A stretch of DNA of 64,000 nucleotides, taken from the IMG/VR virus record IMGVR_UViG_3300004463_000226, positions 170,336-234,335 of that record, one strand, 5' to 3'. The stretch's first letter is position 1; each line of letters begins with the position of its first letter. Below, in pieces: positions 43,231 to 51,844 of this stretch. The stretch is from a virus. A model generated the notes under the pieces. That model was given only the letters and a program-made list of their open reading frames with translations. It was not told the origin of the DNA and did no database searches. The translations under genes and the position numbers were made by a program.

Positions 43231-43775
43231 ATATAAGCTTGAATATCTACAGTATAAGACTAGTTATCATATACAGTAGCCTTTTTTAACTCTTAGAATC
43301 GTCCAAATTATTAACGACATCATGTCTTCTACATAATAGATATATAAAAGGACAATCAGCAACTATAGTTCTATTTTTACATTCTTTCCAAAGGATAATC
43401 CCGTAACTTTTAAAAACCTTGAAGGAAACCGACTCGGCGTTACAAGACGCTTTGTACAGATGTGATATTACGATGTTGTTGTGTTCCCCGTTTATGGCTC
43501 TATTACAGTTCTTTTAATGGACTGGACAAGAAGTATTGTGTAACTGTTTGATATTCTAGCTTACCATAAGCGGTACAATTTATAATGCCCTGACAGTGTA
43601 ACATATTAAATTCTACCTCCATATGGATGTGTACTCGAATATGATGGATAATACTCCCAAATTTAGGACTACTATCTATTACTTTTTTTGTTCTGAGGCA
43701 AATAACTTTTTATTCAAAATGACCGTTTTTTCTTCTTAGAGTAAAGGTTTCTGTGATCCTAAGAAAAAAAGAAAA
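43231..43775. other. Convergent gap with a decayed or frameshifted gene
   Basis: Between two convergent genes. It contains the disrupted reading frame at 43286-43604 (separate entry); the rest (43231-43285 and 43605-43775) shows no gene, promoter motif or tRNA that I can support. Runs of A/T near 43680-43770 belong to the terminator region of the 43788-44579 gene. Confidence 0.5.
43286..43604 (-). pseudogene. Frameshifted small gene, about 105 aa if joined
   Basis: On the minus strand ATG 43604 (with GGAGG, spacing 11) opens a 33-codon frame, MLHCQGIINCTAYGKLEYQT onward, that stops at 43503. In the +1 frame the sequence continues for about 75 codons with protein-like composition (NNIVISHLYKASCNAESVSF, then WKECKNRTIVADCPFIYLLC) to a stop at 43286. 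A run of four A (TTAAAAGAA) at the junction suggests one inserted base. It could be decay, a programmed +1 shift or a sequencing error. No known family recognised. Confidence 0.45.
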
Positions 43776-43793
43776 GGATAGCAAATGCTATCC
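43776..43793 (-). terminator. Rho-independent terminator
   Basis: GGATAGC / GCTATCC with a 4-nt loop followed by TTTTCTTTTTTT on the minus strand. Confidence 0.82.
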
Positions 43794-44579
43794 CTTATAC
43801 TGTATTTTTTCAACTAGTTTATTAACCGTTTCTTTTTCTTCTTCTCTATACTTTTCAGTAGTAGCTATATTCTTTGTAAGTATTTCTATTTGTTCCTCGA
43901 CTAATTGCTTTGTAGCAACAATTGTTGGGTTAACATAGTTGAGGTGCATCAGTTTAGATCGTATGTCTTTAAGTATACGAATATCATTTAAATCATGGCT
44001 AGTACCTTTACACAACTCTTCTCTAACCCATCCATTCTCTTTTAGCTTATTCCATACAGGAATAAAGTTCTCTATTGCATATTTATCAGCAATGGCTTCA
44101 GAAAATACAAATGTACTATAAGGAGATAATTCTATTTCTTCATAAAAATATTTTGACAGGTCTTTATCAAATGATAATCTTAATTGAGCTTGGGCTATTG
44201 TGTCAAGATCAATGTATTCGCCTAGACAGTCATTGTGACAAAATAAAGATACATAATACACATGAGCCATTTCATGTATCATTGTCATAACAAATAAGGC
44301 ATCCTCATTCAATTCTATCCCAAGGTTATTTAGAAAGTTACCGAATCTACGATCAGTACTTTCTTTAAATTCCGAATCCCTATCCATTTTATATAAATCT
44401 GTATGAAGATTTATTGTTGCATTAACCTTAAAACCCTCAACAGACCATCTACAGTAAGCTCCTTGGAAGCGTTCAATATCATCATCCAACACATCTGTGA
44501 TATTTACTTCTATGTCTGCTATAATCTGTAACTGATCATTTATAATTTCGAATATTTTTAAACCTCTATCTTTTTCCAC
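43788..44579 (-). CDS. Zinc metallopeptidase-like protein (HEXXH)
   Basis: 263 residues from GTG 44579 (GGAGG seven bases upstream); a longer frame to 44732 would run deep into the upstream gene. MIHEMAHVYYVS (HEMAH about 102-106) gives HExxH, and FSEAIADKYAIENF about 60 residues later supplies the expected 'EA.AD' third ligand, as in M48-type gluzincins. C-terminal helical, coiled-coil-like tail (EEQIEILTKNIATTEKY). Likely soluble, early-type. Substrate unknown. Confidence 0.78.
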   Translation of the reverse strand: MEKDRGLKIFEIINDQLQIIADIEVNITDVLDDDIERFQGAYCRWSVEGFKVNATINLHTDLYKMDRDSEFKESTDRRFGNFLNNLGIELNEDALFVMTMIHEMAHVYYVSLFCHNDCLGEYIDLDTIAQAQLRLSFDKDLSKYFYEEIELSPYSTFVFSEAIADKYAIENFIPVWNKLKENGWVREELCKGTSHDLNDIRILKDIRSKLMHLNYVNPTIVATKQLVEEQIEILTKNIATTEKYREEEKETVNKLVEKIQYKG

Positions 44580-44958
44580 TGTTGTCCTCCTCAGGTAAAT
44601 ATGGTGCAAGCTTAGTCCAATCATCAACGATATCTTCAACAAATCTTTCACATACCATTGCAAAGGTTCTATTGTCATATACAAGACCCAGATTCTTTGC
44701 AGTTTCATGAAAAGCCCAAGGTTTAATAGCATGATCTATCCAACCATATTCATGAGGATCGCTTGGTATTTCAACTCCTACCCTAGGTTCAACTGTACCA
44801 TCAGGATGAATTATAAACATCTTATACCACTTACAATAATCTTCTACAGTTAACATTGCAACAGGGTTACCATCATTATCAGTTAGAAGATGTTGCGTTA
44901 CCAATGGAATACCTCTATCACTAAAATATTTAGGTTCGTTGATAAATACTTGATCCAT
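44566..44958 (-). CDS. Hypothetical protein, 130 aa
   Basis: Not recognised. ATG 44958 with AAGGAGGAAAATAAT. Mixed alpha/beta, with WYKMFIIHPDGTVEPRVGVE near the middle. Its last codons overlap the metallopeptidase start, so the two are coupled. Confidence 0.73.
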   Translation of the reverse strand: MDQVFINEPKYFSDRGIPLVTQHLLTDNDGNPVAMLTVEDYCKWYKMFIIHPDGTVEPRVGVEIPSDPHEYGWIDHAIKPWAFHETAKNLGLVYDNRTFAMVCERFVEDIVDDWTKLAPYLPEEDNSGKR

Positions 44959-44971
44959 ATTATTTTCCTCC

Positions 44972-45214
44972 TTAGTCATAACTTACGTTTCTATCATGTA
45001 ATGGTTTAACATGCGTGAATCCAAACATCTCACACATCTTATCGGCAACATCTTTTGATGACATTTGACTTACAAAAAGATCATTATTCACTTTGACATA
45101 AGCAGCGCAATACATTGCATGGAATTGATCTTTGTCAAATTCATCAGTATGTTCTATGTAACGTGTATCAAAATCAGGACGATGTATTCCCTGGGATATT
45201 GTGTATATTGGCAT
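44972..45214 (-). CDS. Hypothetical protein, 80 aa (duplicate of next gene)
   Basis: Begins MPIYTISQGIHRPDFDTRYI and shares layout with the 80-aa protein at 45224-45466 (MPVYRICEGTDDESFDFVDL): an N-terminal strand, an acidic loop, then EFDKDQFHAMYCAA versus TFTEEEFNKMYEDA, then a DVA segment near a terminal helix. ATG after GAGGTGAATAT. Function unknown; a tandem duplicate. Confidence 0.74.
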   Translation of the reverse strand: MPIYTISQGIHRPDFDTRYIEHTDEFDKDQFHAMYCAAYVKVNNDLFVSQMSSKDVADKMCEMFGFTHVKPLHDRNVSYD

Positions 45215-45223
45215 ATATTCACC

Positions 45224-45466
45224 TCATTCCATATCTATATTTTTAACATATAGAATTTCTTGTTCAGCAAAGCCATGTTCTTTACACATAACAAGAGCTA
45301 CATCTCGGGCATTAAGGTATCCTCTACCTGGTAGTAATCTAGATGTTATCTTTGCATCCTCATACATCTTATTAAACTCTTCTTCAGTAAATGTCTTTTC
45401 ATGTACTAAATCAACAAAGTCAAAGCTCTCATCATCGGTTCCTTCACAAATTCTATAAACTGGCAT
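45224..45466 (-). CDS. Hypothetical protein, 80 aa (duplicate of previous gene)
   Basis: Tandem paralogue of the 44972-45214 protein; both have a MYxxA element and a C-terminal DVA(L/D)xMCxxxGF element. ATG after AGGAGGGAAAGAAA. An early-type promoter lies upstream at 45524-45533. Confidence 0.74.
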   Translation of the reverse strand: MPVYRICEGTDDESFDFVDLVHEKTFTEEEFNKMYEDAKITSRLLPGRGYLNARDVALVMCKEHGFAEQEILYVKNIDME

Positions 45467-45493
45467 TTTCTTTCCCTCCTAAAAATATGTATT

Positions 45494-45519
45494 GGGAATA
45501 GTACAATTGTACTATTCCC
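45494..45519 (-). terminator. Rho-independent terminator (perfect palindrome)
   Basis: Arms GGGAATAGTACAA / TTGTACTATTCCC, then AATACATATTTTT on the minus strand. Because the promoter motif at 45524-45533 precedes it, it may also act as a leader attenuator for 45224-45466. Confidence 0.78.
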
Positions 45520-45523
45520 TTAT

Positions 45524-45533
45524 ATAATATATA
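45524..45533 (-). promoter_or_regulatory. Early promoter motif TATATATTAT
   Basis: Minus strand, 67 bp before ATG 45466, with the palindrome 45494-45519 between them. Confidence 0.53.
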
Positions 45534-45538
45534 GATGT

Positions 45539-45904
45539 TTATTGTATGGATACTACTAACAGACCCTCATGCTCTTTTATGAATTTTACCATATCCTCAG
45601 CCTCTACATCCCAACTAATATTCTTGGATGCGACCTCTACAGCTTCAAACTGACTCATGAGAGTTTCAAGATAACCCTTTCCAAACTCAGCTAAACGCTC
45701 TTGATAATCTGGTTTATCTTCGTCATTCCAACCAAATTCTGATTCAAATGCATCGCATCCAGAACAGCTTCCAAAAGATCCATTCACCCAGCCACTTTGA
45801 CCTTCATAAGACACTAAAGCCCACCATTCACCTTGATAAGATCCAAAATTCTCAAATGCTATAATCTTTGCTCCTGCCGCTTCCATTGCTTTTTCATAAC
45901 TCAT
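45539..45904 (-). CDS. Hypothetical protein, 121 aa (tandem duplicate)
   Basis: Paralogue of the next gene: EAAGAKIIAFENFGSYQGEW versus QAAGAKIVDFGYFGSWEGNW, then SGCDAFESEFGW versus SVCDAYEAEFGW. Two conserved cysteines (CSGC/CSVC) and WDVEAEDM/WDLDAEDM near the C-terminus. Function unknown. ATG after GGGAGGCGAATTAA. Confidence 0.78.
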   Translation of the reverse strand: MSYEKAMEAAGAKIIAFENFGSYQGEWWALVSYEGQSGWVNGSFGSCSGCDAFESEFGWNDEDKPDYQERLAEFGKGYLETLMSQFEAVEVASKNISWDVEAEDMVKFIKEHEGLLVVSIQ

Positions 45905-45929
45905 TTAATTCGCCTCCCAAAATTATGTA

Positions 45930-45956
45930 GGGGATAGAGACTCTCACTCTATCCCC
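45930..45956 (-). terminator. Rho-independent terminator
   Basis: Perfect 10-bp stem GGGGATAGAG / CTCTATCCCC with a 7-nt loop, in the gap between the duplicated genes; weak T run on the minus strand. Confidence 0.65.
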
Positions 45957-45964
45957 GTGTTGCT

Positions 45965-46342
45965 TTATAGGTTCAATGATACTAGCATAACATCCCTGTA
46001 CTGTTCAACAAACTCTAACATGTCCTCTGCATCGAGATCCCAATCAAGATCTCTTCCTGCTCTTTTCTCAGCTTGTTCTTGTGTCATAAGATCATCTAAA
46101 TACGTTTTACCAAATTCGACTAATCGTTTGAATCTCTCTTCCTCGGTTTCAGCATCTTCTCTATCCCAACCAAACTCAGCTTCATATGCATCACACACAG
46201 AACAACTTCCGAAATAATCATGTATCCAGCCTGTTCTACCTTCGTACATAACCAATGCCCACCAGTTACCCTCCCATGAACCAAAATAACCAAAATCAAC
46301 AATTTTTGCTCCAGCAGCTTGTAAAGACTCCTTGTAACCCAT
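45965..46342 (-). CDS. Hypothetical protein, 125 aa (tandem duplicate)
   Basis: Paralogue of the 45539-45904 protein (see there), with an extra acidic stretch EDAETEEERF in the middle. ATG 46342 with GAGGTG is preferred to a GTG at 46351. Located directly after the topoisomerase genes. Confidence 0.78.
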   Translation of the reverse strand: MGYKESLQAAGAKIVDFGYFGSWEGNWWALVMYEGRTGWIHDYFGSCSVCDAYEAEFGWDREDAETEEERFKRLVEFGKTYLDDLMTQEQAEKRAGRDLDWDLDAEDMLEFVEQYRDVMLVSLNL

Positions 46343-46366
46343 TAATATCACCTCGAAGTTTATTAA

Positions 46367-46391
46367 GGGACAAGGAGTCTCACCCTGCCCC
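46367..46391 (-). terminator. Possible terminator after topoisomerase A gene
   Basis: Stem GGGGCAGGG / CCTTGTCCC, which pairs only on the minus-strand RNA using G-U wobbles; no long T run. Confidence 0.45.
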
Positions 46392-46393
46392 TC

Positions 46394-48805
46394 TTACTTA
46401 ACTTCTTTGATATCTATAATAACTTCACCTTTACGAACGCCTAAGAGCTTCCGACCTTTAGATAACTTAGGTAATTCCATTACTTCTTCGATATTGATTT
46501 CTTCAACACTTGTTTTCAAATATGCTTTAAACTTTTCATTTCCTTTTACTGTTTTCATTAACATTACTTCTTCATCGTCACCTAGTGATGTAATTCTTAT
46601 TGATTTACTTGCACGGTTATCCGCTTGAAATGTATCCAATGTACATTTCTTACCATTGCCTTTATTTGTTAGGCAGAATACATATTGATCTTTTTCATTT
46701 ACAACGTCCATGCCGATTAGAAGTTCATTATCTTCTAAATCCATTGCTTTAACACCAATCGACATACGTCCTGTTTCTCTAATATCAGTGGATGGGAATC
46801 TTACCCCGAATCCTGTATTTGTATAGACTAATAAGTCTTTATCTCCAGCCAATAGTTTGACTGTCATTAAGGAATCTCCGTCCTTTACTATCATACCAAG
46901 AAGCTCATTCTTGATATTAACATAGTTACTAGCTTCAGTTTTCTTAACTAGTCCCTTTCTTGTTGCCATTACAAAGTATACTGGAGTTTTAATCTTATCC
47001 AATACTTCCATTGTAGGCTTTGGAATAATAGAAGTGATTCGTCCATTGATTGATGCATACTTAGATAACTTCTCACCTTCACTGTCCAGTACACTATTCT
47101 GTAATAGATGTACAGGGATCTTAGAAATTTTACCACTCTCATCAAAGACAAGTAGGTCTGTAAGGTTATTAACTTGAACAATCTCAACTGGATAATCTCC
47201 CTGGTTAATGTGACCAATACTGGTCGCATCAACAGGCAACTTCTTCACAAAACCGTTTAATGTAAATACAATAACATGGTTTGTATTCTGTATTTTAACT
47301 TCACCTTCAATAGAGATTACTTTACTGCGGCGATCCTCGCCAAATAACTCGATACCTTCTTCGAGTTCTTCACGGATAACTTTATCAATCTTCTTGTTAG
47401 AACGTATGATTTTATCATACTTCTTAACTTTCTCGTCGATATCTTTCTTATCCTTAACCATCTTAGCAATACCTTCTTTAGAGAAGAGTGACATCTTCAT
47501 GTCAGCAATAGATTTTGCTTGTAATGAAGTTATCTTAAATGTCTTCATAAGGTATTGAACTATCTCTTCACGGTTCTCTGCTTTTTTGATAACCTTCAGA
47601 GTCTTTTCACCATTATCCCCTGATAGGATAAGTAGTAGTGTTTCTAGAACGTGTTGACGTTCCCTAGCATCAATCAGTCTGTAATTGAATTCTATACGTT
47701 TAGTTTCCCTACGGAACTCTAGCCAGTCTAGAATCAATGAACGGACATCATAATCAAAGTCTTGATAATCATCAATAAGTTTAAAGTTAACAGGGAAGGT
47801 TTTCTCCATCTGTGTCTTAGTATAAATAACATGCATAACAGACACAGGATCTAACTCTTTCTTAAGCTTAATATGTAGCTTAATACCATCAGAACTGGAG
47901 TCATCTGAGATGTCAACAATTCCCTGAATTTTATTCTCAGTGTGGAGTTTCAGGATATCTTCTTTAACATTATTAGATGCTACCTGGAGTGGCACTGAAC
48001 GAATAATCAATTCATTTTCTTCTTCATCAATGTCAATCTGTCCACGCATTCTGAACTTACCTTTACCAGTTTCAGAAATGGTCTTAAATTGTCCATCGTC
48101 AACAATCAATGCTCCTGTTGGGCTATCAGGAATCAATGTTACATCTGGATAATCAGGATCATCCATAAGTTTAAGAGTTAACATCAATACTTCACGTAGA
48201 TTATACGTTGGCATACCTGTACTTGCACCATAACCAATACCGAATGTATTATTGATTAATACGTTAGGGTATCTTGCTGGTAAGTATTCGGGTTCAATCG
48301 TATCATCTAGGAAGTTTGGTTTAGTATTAACAAAGTTGATATTAAACCCTTCAAAGAAACATTTATAAGCATACTTGCTTATCTTTGCTTCAATATAACG
48401 TGCAGCGGCTGCTGGTTTACCTGTCTGAGCACCAAAGTTACCTTTACCAGTAATTAGTGTCTGTAGGTTATTCCATGGCTGTGCTAACTTAACCAGTGTC
48501 TCGTAAACTGGTGCATCACCATGTGGGTGATATTTACCGATAACCTCACCCGTAACCCTAGCAACCTTAATAGTTTTCTTATTAGGTGTGCTTCCTAAAT
48601 CATGGAATAACGCGTATAAAATACGACGTTCACCTGGCTTTAATCCATCAGGTAATCCAGCAATATGACGCATAAGATTTGTATTTGCGCCGAATATTTT
48701 CATATCAGTTGTACACAGGTCGCCTATGTTTGCGACTACTATGTTTCTATCTTGGGTGTATGCTTCTTGTTTATCTTTCTTTTTCTTCTTTTTATCTTTA
48801 GACAT
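46394..48805 (-). CDS. Type IIA topoisomerase subunit A (GyrA/ParC-like)
   Basis: 803 residues. The breakage-reunion core has AAARYIEAKIS with catalytic Tyr at about 137, KYHPHGDAPVYETLV, and GIGYGASTGMPTYNLREV. A C-terminal region of repeated strands (residues about 520-800) resembles the GyrA beta-pinwheel but lacks a clear GyrA box. N-terminus basic (KDKKKKKKDK). With the next gene it forms a complete phage type II topoisomerase for relaxing or decatenating replicating DNA. ATG follows GAGAGGTAGT. Gyrase versus topoisomerase IV activity cannot be told from this. Confidence 0.92.
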   Translation of the reverse strand: MSKDKKKKKKDKQEAYTQDRNIVVANIGDLCTTDMKIFGANTNLMRHIAGLPDGLKPGERRILYALFHDLGSTPNKKTIKVARVTGEVIGKYHPHGDAPVYETLVKLAQPWNNLQTLITGKGNFGAQTGKPAAAARYIEAKISKYAYKCFFEGFNINFVNTKPNFLDDTIEPEYLPARYPNVLINNTFGIGYGASTGMPTYNLREVLMLTLKLMDDPDYPDVTLIPDSPTGALIVDDGQFKTISETGKGKFRMRGQIDIDEEENELIIRSVPLQVASNNVKEDILKLHTENKIQGIVDISDDSSSDGIKLHIKLKKELDPVSVMHVIYTKTQMEKTFPVNFKLIDDYQDFDYDVRSLILDWLEFRRETKRIEFNYRLIDARERQHVLETLLLILSGDNGEKTLKVIKKAENREEIVQYLMKTFKITSLQAKSIADMKMSLFSKEGIAKMVKDKKDIDEKVKKYDKIIRSNKKIDKVIREELEEGIELFGEDRRSKVISIEGEVKIQNTNHVIVFTLNGFVKKLPVDATSIGHINQGDYPVEIVQVNNLTDLLVFDESGKISKIPVHLLQNSVLDSEGEKLSKYASINGRITSIIPKPTMEVLDKIKTPVYFVMATRKGLVKKTEASNYVNIKNELLGMIVKDGDSLMTVKLLAGDKDLLVYTNTGFGVRFPSTDIRETGRMSIGVKAMDLEDNELLIGMDVVNEKDQYVFCLTNKGNGKKCTLDTFQADNRASKSIRITSLGDDEEVMLMKTVKGNEKFKAYLKTSVEEINIEEVMELPKLSKGRKLLGVRKGEVIIDIKEVK

Positions 48806-48828
48806 ACTACCTCTCCTTTCTTATCTCT

Positions 48829-48838
48829 ATAATATATA
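48829..48838 (-). promoter_or_regulatory. Early promoter motif TATATATTAT
   Basis: Minus strand, 24 bp before the start of the topoisomerase A gene. Confidence 0.58.
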
Positions 48839-48845
48839 AATCTAA

Positions 48846-48868
48846 TAGGGCTAGGAATCCCAGCCCTA
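48846..48868 (-). terminator. Rho-independent terminator
   Basis: TAGGGCT / AGCCCTA stem with extra inner pairs, followed by TTAGATTTATATATT on the minus strand, between the topoisomerase B and A genes. Confidence 0.65.
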
Positions 48869-48874
48869 CATCTA

Positions 48875-51277
48875 TTAGTTATCTAAATCATCACGATCAA
48901 TCTTGAAGTGCTTCATTAGTTCCTTACGTTCTTCACTAGCATCCCCATGTAGTATACGGAACTTTTCAATCTCTTCCTCAAGATCTTTCAGCGTTAACTG
49001 AATAAGAATACGGTTATTAGGATCAAGAGTAGTTCTTCTCAAATCAATGGAGTCAAGTTCTCCCAATCCCTTAAATCGTACTTCAATCTCTGGTTGGTAC
49101 TTCTGACAAAGTACCATAAAGTCACCAATTGTCATTATTCCTCTATCATCATAAGACTTACCATTCTTCTCAGCTACTCTGTAATATACTTGTGCTTTAT
49201 TTGCATCAAAGATATACTCTCTTAATTTAGTAGCACGCTTATTAAATGATTTGTCTATTGATAAACTTTGGAATCTACCTTCATAGATTCCTGATAAGAT
49301 ACCGTCTTCATCGACAGTAATCTCAGGGAATCTTTTCGCAATATTCTTCTTGAAGTCTTTGCTAGTACCATGAATAGCAACAAACTCAGCAATATGACGA
49401 TGTACACCGAAGCGATTAGCTAGGCGTTGTAGTTCTTCCAGATATTCTCTGTTGATAAACAAGAACTGTTTAAGGTCTTTGGCTTTAACAACAACATTAG
49501 TTTGTGGATCTATTAATCTAATATTGTCACCAATTCTCTCTTGGAATACTTCAATGTATTCTTGCTTATCACGAACGAATGGTTTCTTTTTATCTTTGAT
49601 TTGATATAGCGGAGCTACTGCTTTATATAGCTTACCTGCTTTTACAATCTCAGGCATGTGCATTAATAAGAATACACATAATAGAGAGGATATGCGGCGC
49701 CCGTCTACATCTGAATCTGTCATGATAATAATCTTTTCATACCATAATTTATTAATATCGAATCTCTCACCGATATTAGTTTTAAGGATTCTAACAAGGT
49801 TCTTGAACTCATTATTTCCTTTAGTAGCATCAAGGATCTTATCTAACTTCAGACCAAATGTATTTAACGGAACTCCACGTAATCCAAATGATGCTTGGAA
49901 TTGGTTAAACTTATCTTGGTCTACTGATCCTGCGGCAGATTCTCCCTCGATTAGCAATAGTTCACGATAGTCGTTTTTACCTTTTGCTAATGCTGGAGTA
50001 AATCCTTTAATCATATGCTCATCTAAGCTATTAGTTGTTCCTTTAACCACAGAGTTACGAACTTTAGTTGCTTCAATACGAGCCTTTGCATTTGTCTTAA
50101 TATAGTCAGTAAGCTTCTTTAACTCTTTAGGATTCTTCTTAAAGTGTTCTGTCAAAGCTTTCATAGTCATATTGCGCAAAGGAGAAAACAACATGTTATT
50201 TGTAACTTTCTCTTTAGTTTGTCCAGAGAAGTGTGGGTTAACTTCAGTACTTAGATACATTGTTAATACTAATCCGCTTGTAACGTCAACAGGTAAGATG
50301 TCAAGTTTCTTAGCTTCCCGTTCAGATAATGCCTCACGGGTTTGTTTTGTTAAGAACTGGGTAATACCTGTACGTACACCATCAAGATGCACACCTCCAT
50401 CCACGGTGTTAACGAAGTTACAGAAAGAATCTGTAATCATTTCACCTGGGGAAGAATTGAACGTAAATGCAACTTCTAATCCAACGAATCGTTTAAGCTC
50501 TTTGCCTTTATCGAATTCTACAATGTTTAATGTATCCATAAAATGGATTGGATCTAGAATATGCTTGTTAGTCAACTTCTTCACATAAGTGTATAAGCCA
50601 TCTTTATTGCGGTATTTCTTATTAATATTAGATTCCTTACCTTTTCTATTGGCTTGGAATGTAATACGGATATCGGGTGGAACAAGATATATAATCTTTT
50701 CCAACCACTCCATTAACTCTTCTGCTGGAATAGAACAGTCTTCATCAGCTTTATCCATATAGAATGGATTCGGTTTGAAAATTGTAGTAGTTCCATGTTT
50801 ACCAGAAGGATCTTTCTTAATAGTTACTGGATGAATCAGTTTACCTTCCTCAAACTTAATTGAAGCTTTTTCATTATAACGGCGAACTGATATTTCAAAG
50901 TAACTTGATAATGCGTTTACAGCTGTTAAACCTACACCGTTTTCACCAGCGGAACCTCCACCAGAACCTTCACGGGTAAATTTACTACCAGCCTGAATCT
51001 TAGTACAAACAACTTCCATCTTATCGAATGGAATACCGCGTCCATTATCGGATACGGTTAAAGTATTATCTACTTCATCCAGATAGATATCAATGTCGTT
51101 ACCTGGAGAATTGGTATTAATACATTCATCAATCATATTGTTAATTACTTCTTTTGCTAGGTGAAGTGAACCTCTTCTTCCCAAGTAACTAATATACATA
51201 TTAGGCTTGGTCTGTATCTTTTCTATATCATCTTCCTTATGGTCAATGATATCATCAACAAACTGCTGTTGAGTCAT
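48875..51277 (-). CDS. Type IIA topoisomerase subunit B (GyrB/ParE-like)
   Basis: 800 residues. GHKL ATPase motifs INNMIDECINT, SDNGRGIP (Asp77) and GENGVGLTAVNAL; transducer domain; TOPRIM motifs LLIEGESAAGSVD and IIMTDSDVDGRRI; C-terminal RFKGLGEL typical of GyrB/ParE. ATG after AAAGGGGGAAACC. Subunits B and A are adjacent in this order, with a hairpin between them. Confidence 0.93.
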   Translation of the reverse strand: MTQQQFVDDIIDHKEDDIEKIQTKPNMYISYLGRRGSLHLAKEVINNMIDECINTNSPGNDIDIYLDEVDNTLTVSDNGRGIPFDKMEVVCTKIQAGSKFTREGSGGGSAGENGVGLTAVNALSSYFEISVRRYNEKASIKFEEGKLIHPVTIKKDPSGKHGTTTIFKPNPFYMDKADEDCSIPAEELMEWLEKIIYLVPPDIRITFQANRKGKESNINKKYRNKDGLYTYVKKLTNKHILDPIHFMDTLNIVEFDKGKELKRFVGLEVAFTFNSSPGEMITDSFCNFVNTVDGGVHLDGVRTGITQFLTKQTREALSEREAKKLDILPVDVTSGLVLTMYLSTEVNPHFSGQTKEKVTNNMLFSPLRNMTMKALTEHFKKNPKELKKLTDYIKTNAKARIEATKVRNSVVKGTTNSLDEHMIKGFTPALAKGKNDYRELLLIEGESAAGSVDQDKFNQFQASFGLRGVPLNTFGLKLDKILDATKGNNEFKNLVRILKTNIGERFDINKLWYEKIIIMTDSDVDGRRISSLLCVFLLMHMPEIVKAGKLYKAVAPLYQIKDKKKPFVRDKQEYIEVFQERIGDNIRLIDPQTNVVVKAKDLKQFLFINREYLEELQRLANRFGVHRHIAEFVAIHGTSKDFKKNIAKRFPEITVDEDGILSGIYEGRFQSLSIDKSFNKRATKLREYIFDANKAQVYYRVAEKNGKSYDDRGIMTIGDFMVLCQKYQPEIEVRFKGLGELDSIDLRRTTLDPNNRILIQLTLKDLEEEIEKFRILHGDASEERKELMKHFKIDRDDLDN

Positions 51278-51384
51278 TTTAAGGTTTCCCCCTTTTAAAT
51301 ATATTTTATTCTCCTACTGTAATGTTGTTATGTCTATAATTTTTTATACGACTAGGGGTAGGGATCATACTTAATTAGTCTATA

Positions 51385-51747
51385 TTATTTACATTTATCT
51401 TCAGGTATCAATGTAATAATGATATCTATGTCTTTTGTAAATTTTAAATTATCTAATGCAAACTTAGCCATATTATGAATCTTGGCTAGGTTATTTTCCA
51501 CATTTCTCAATATCACCTTAGAATTACTTGCAAACTTTATAGTATCTAAATAAATATTAATATCGTCAGGATGTATTTGATTATCAAAAATATCACATAC
51601 CGTATTGATATCGGGTTTATTATTTCGGGTCAATACTAAAGTGGAGCAACCTAAAACAATAGTTATTTCATATATTTTGTCTTCACCAAATCTTCTAATA
51701 AGTGTGCTTGTAGATGTAAGATGGGCTAGTCTAATATAGTCTAACAT
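51385..51747 (-). CDS. Hypothetical protein, 120 aa
   Basis: Not recognised. ATG 51747 with GGAGGAGAAACGA. Alpha/beta, with paired strands (KIYEITIVLGCSTLVL). Upstream neighbour of the topoisomerase genes; gap 51278-51384 has no clear terminator, so co-transcription is likely. Confidence 0.74.
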   Translation of the reverse strand: MLDYIRLAHLTSTSTLIRRFGEDKIYEITIVLGCSTLVLTRNNKPDINTVCDIFDNQIHPDDINIYLDTIKFASNSKVILRNVENNLAKIHNMAKFALDNLKFTKDIDIIITLIPEDKCK

Positions 51748-51800
51748 TCGTTTCTCCTCCATTAATACAAAAAATTAGTTGTATGTCTAAAACAGTAAAA

Positions 51801-51836
51801 AGATATGTAAGACGGGAAGACCCATCTTACATATCT
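51801..51836 (-). terminator. Rho-independent terminator
   Basis: Long stem AGATATGTAAGACGGG / CCCATCTTACATATCT (one mismatch) followed by TTTTTACTG on the minus strand. Confidence 0.87.
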
Positions 51837-51844
51837 GTAATTTA

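Noticed and set aside
43231-43775. tRNA or structured RNA in the long convergent gap
   Set aside because: No T-loop (GTTCRANNC) with matching acceptor stem on either strand; a broken protein frame explains the region better.
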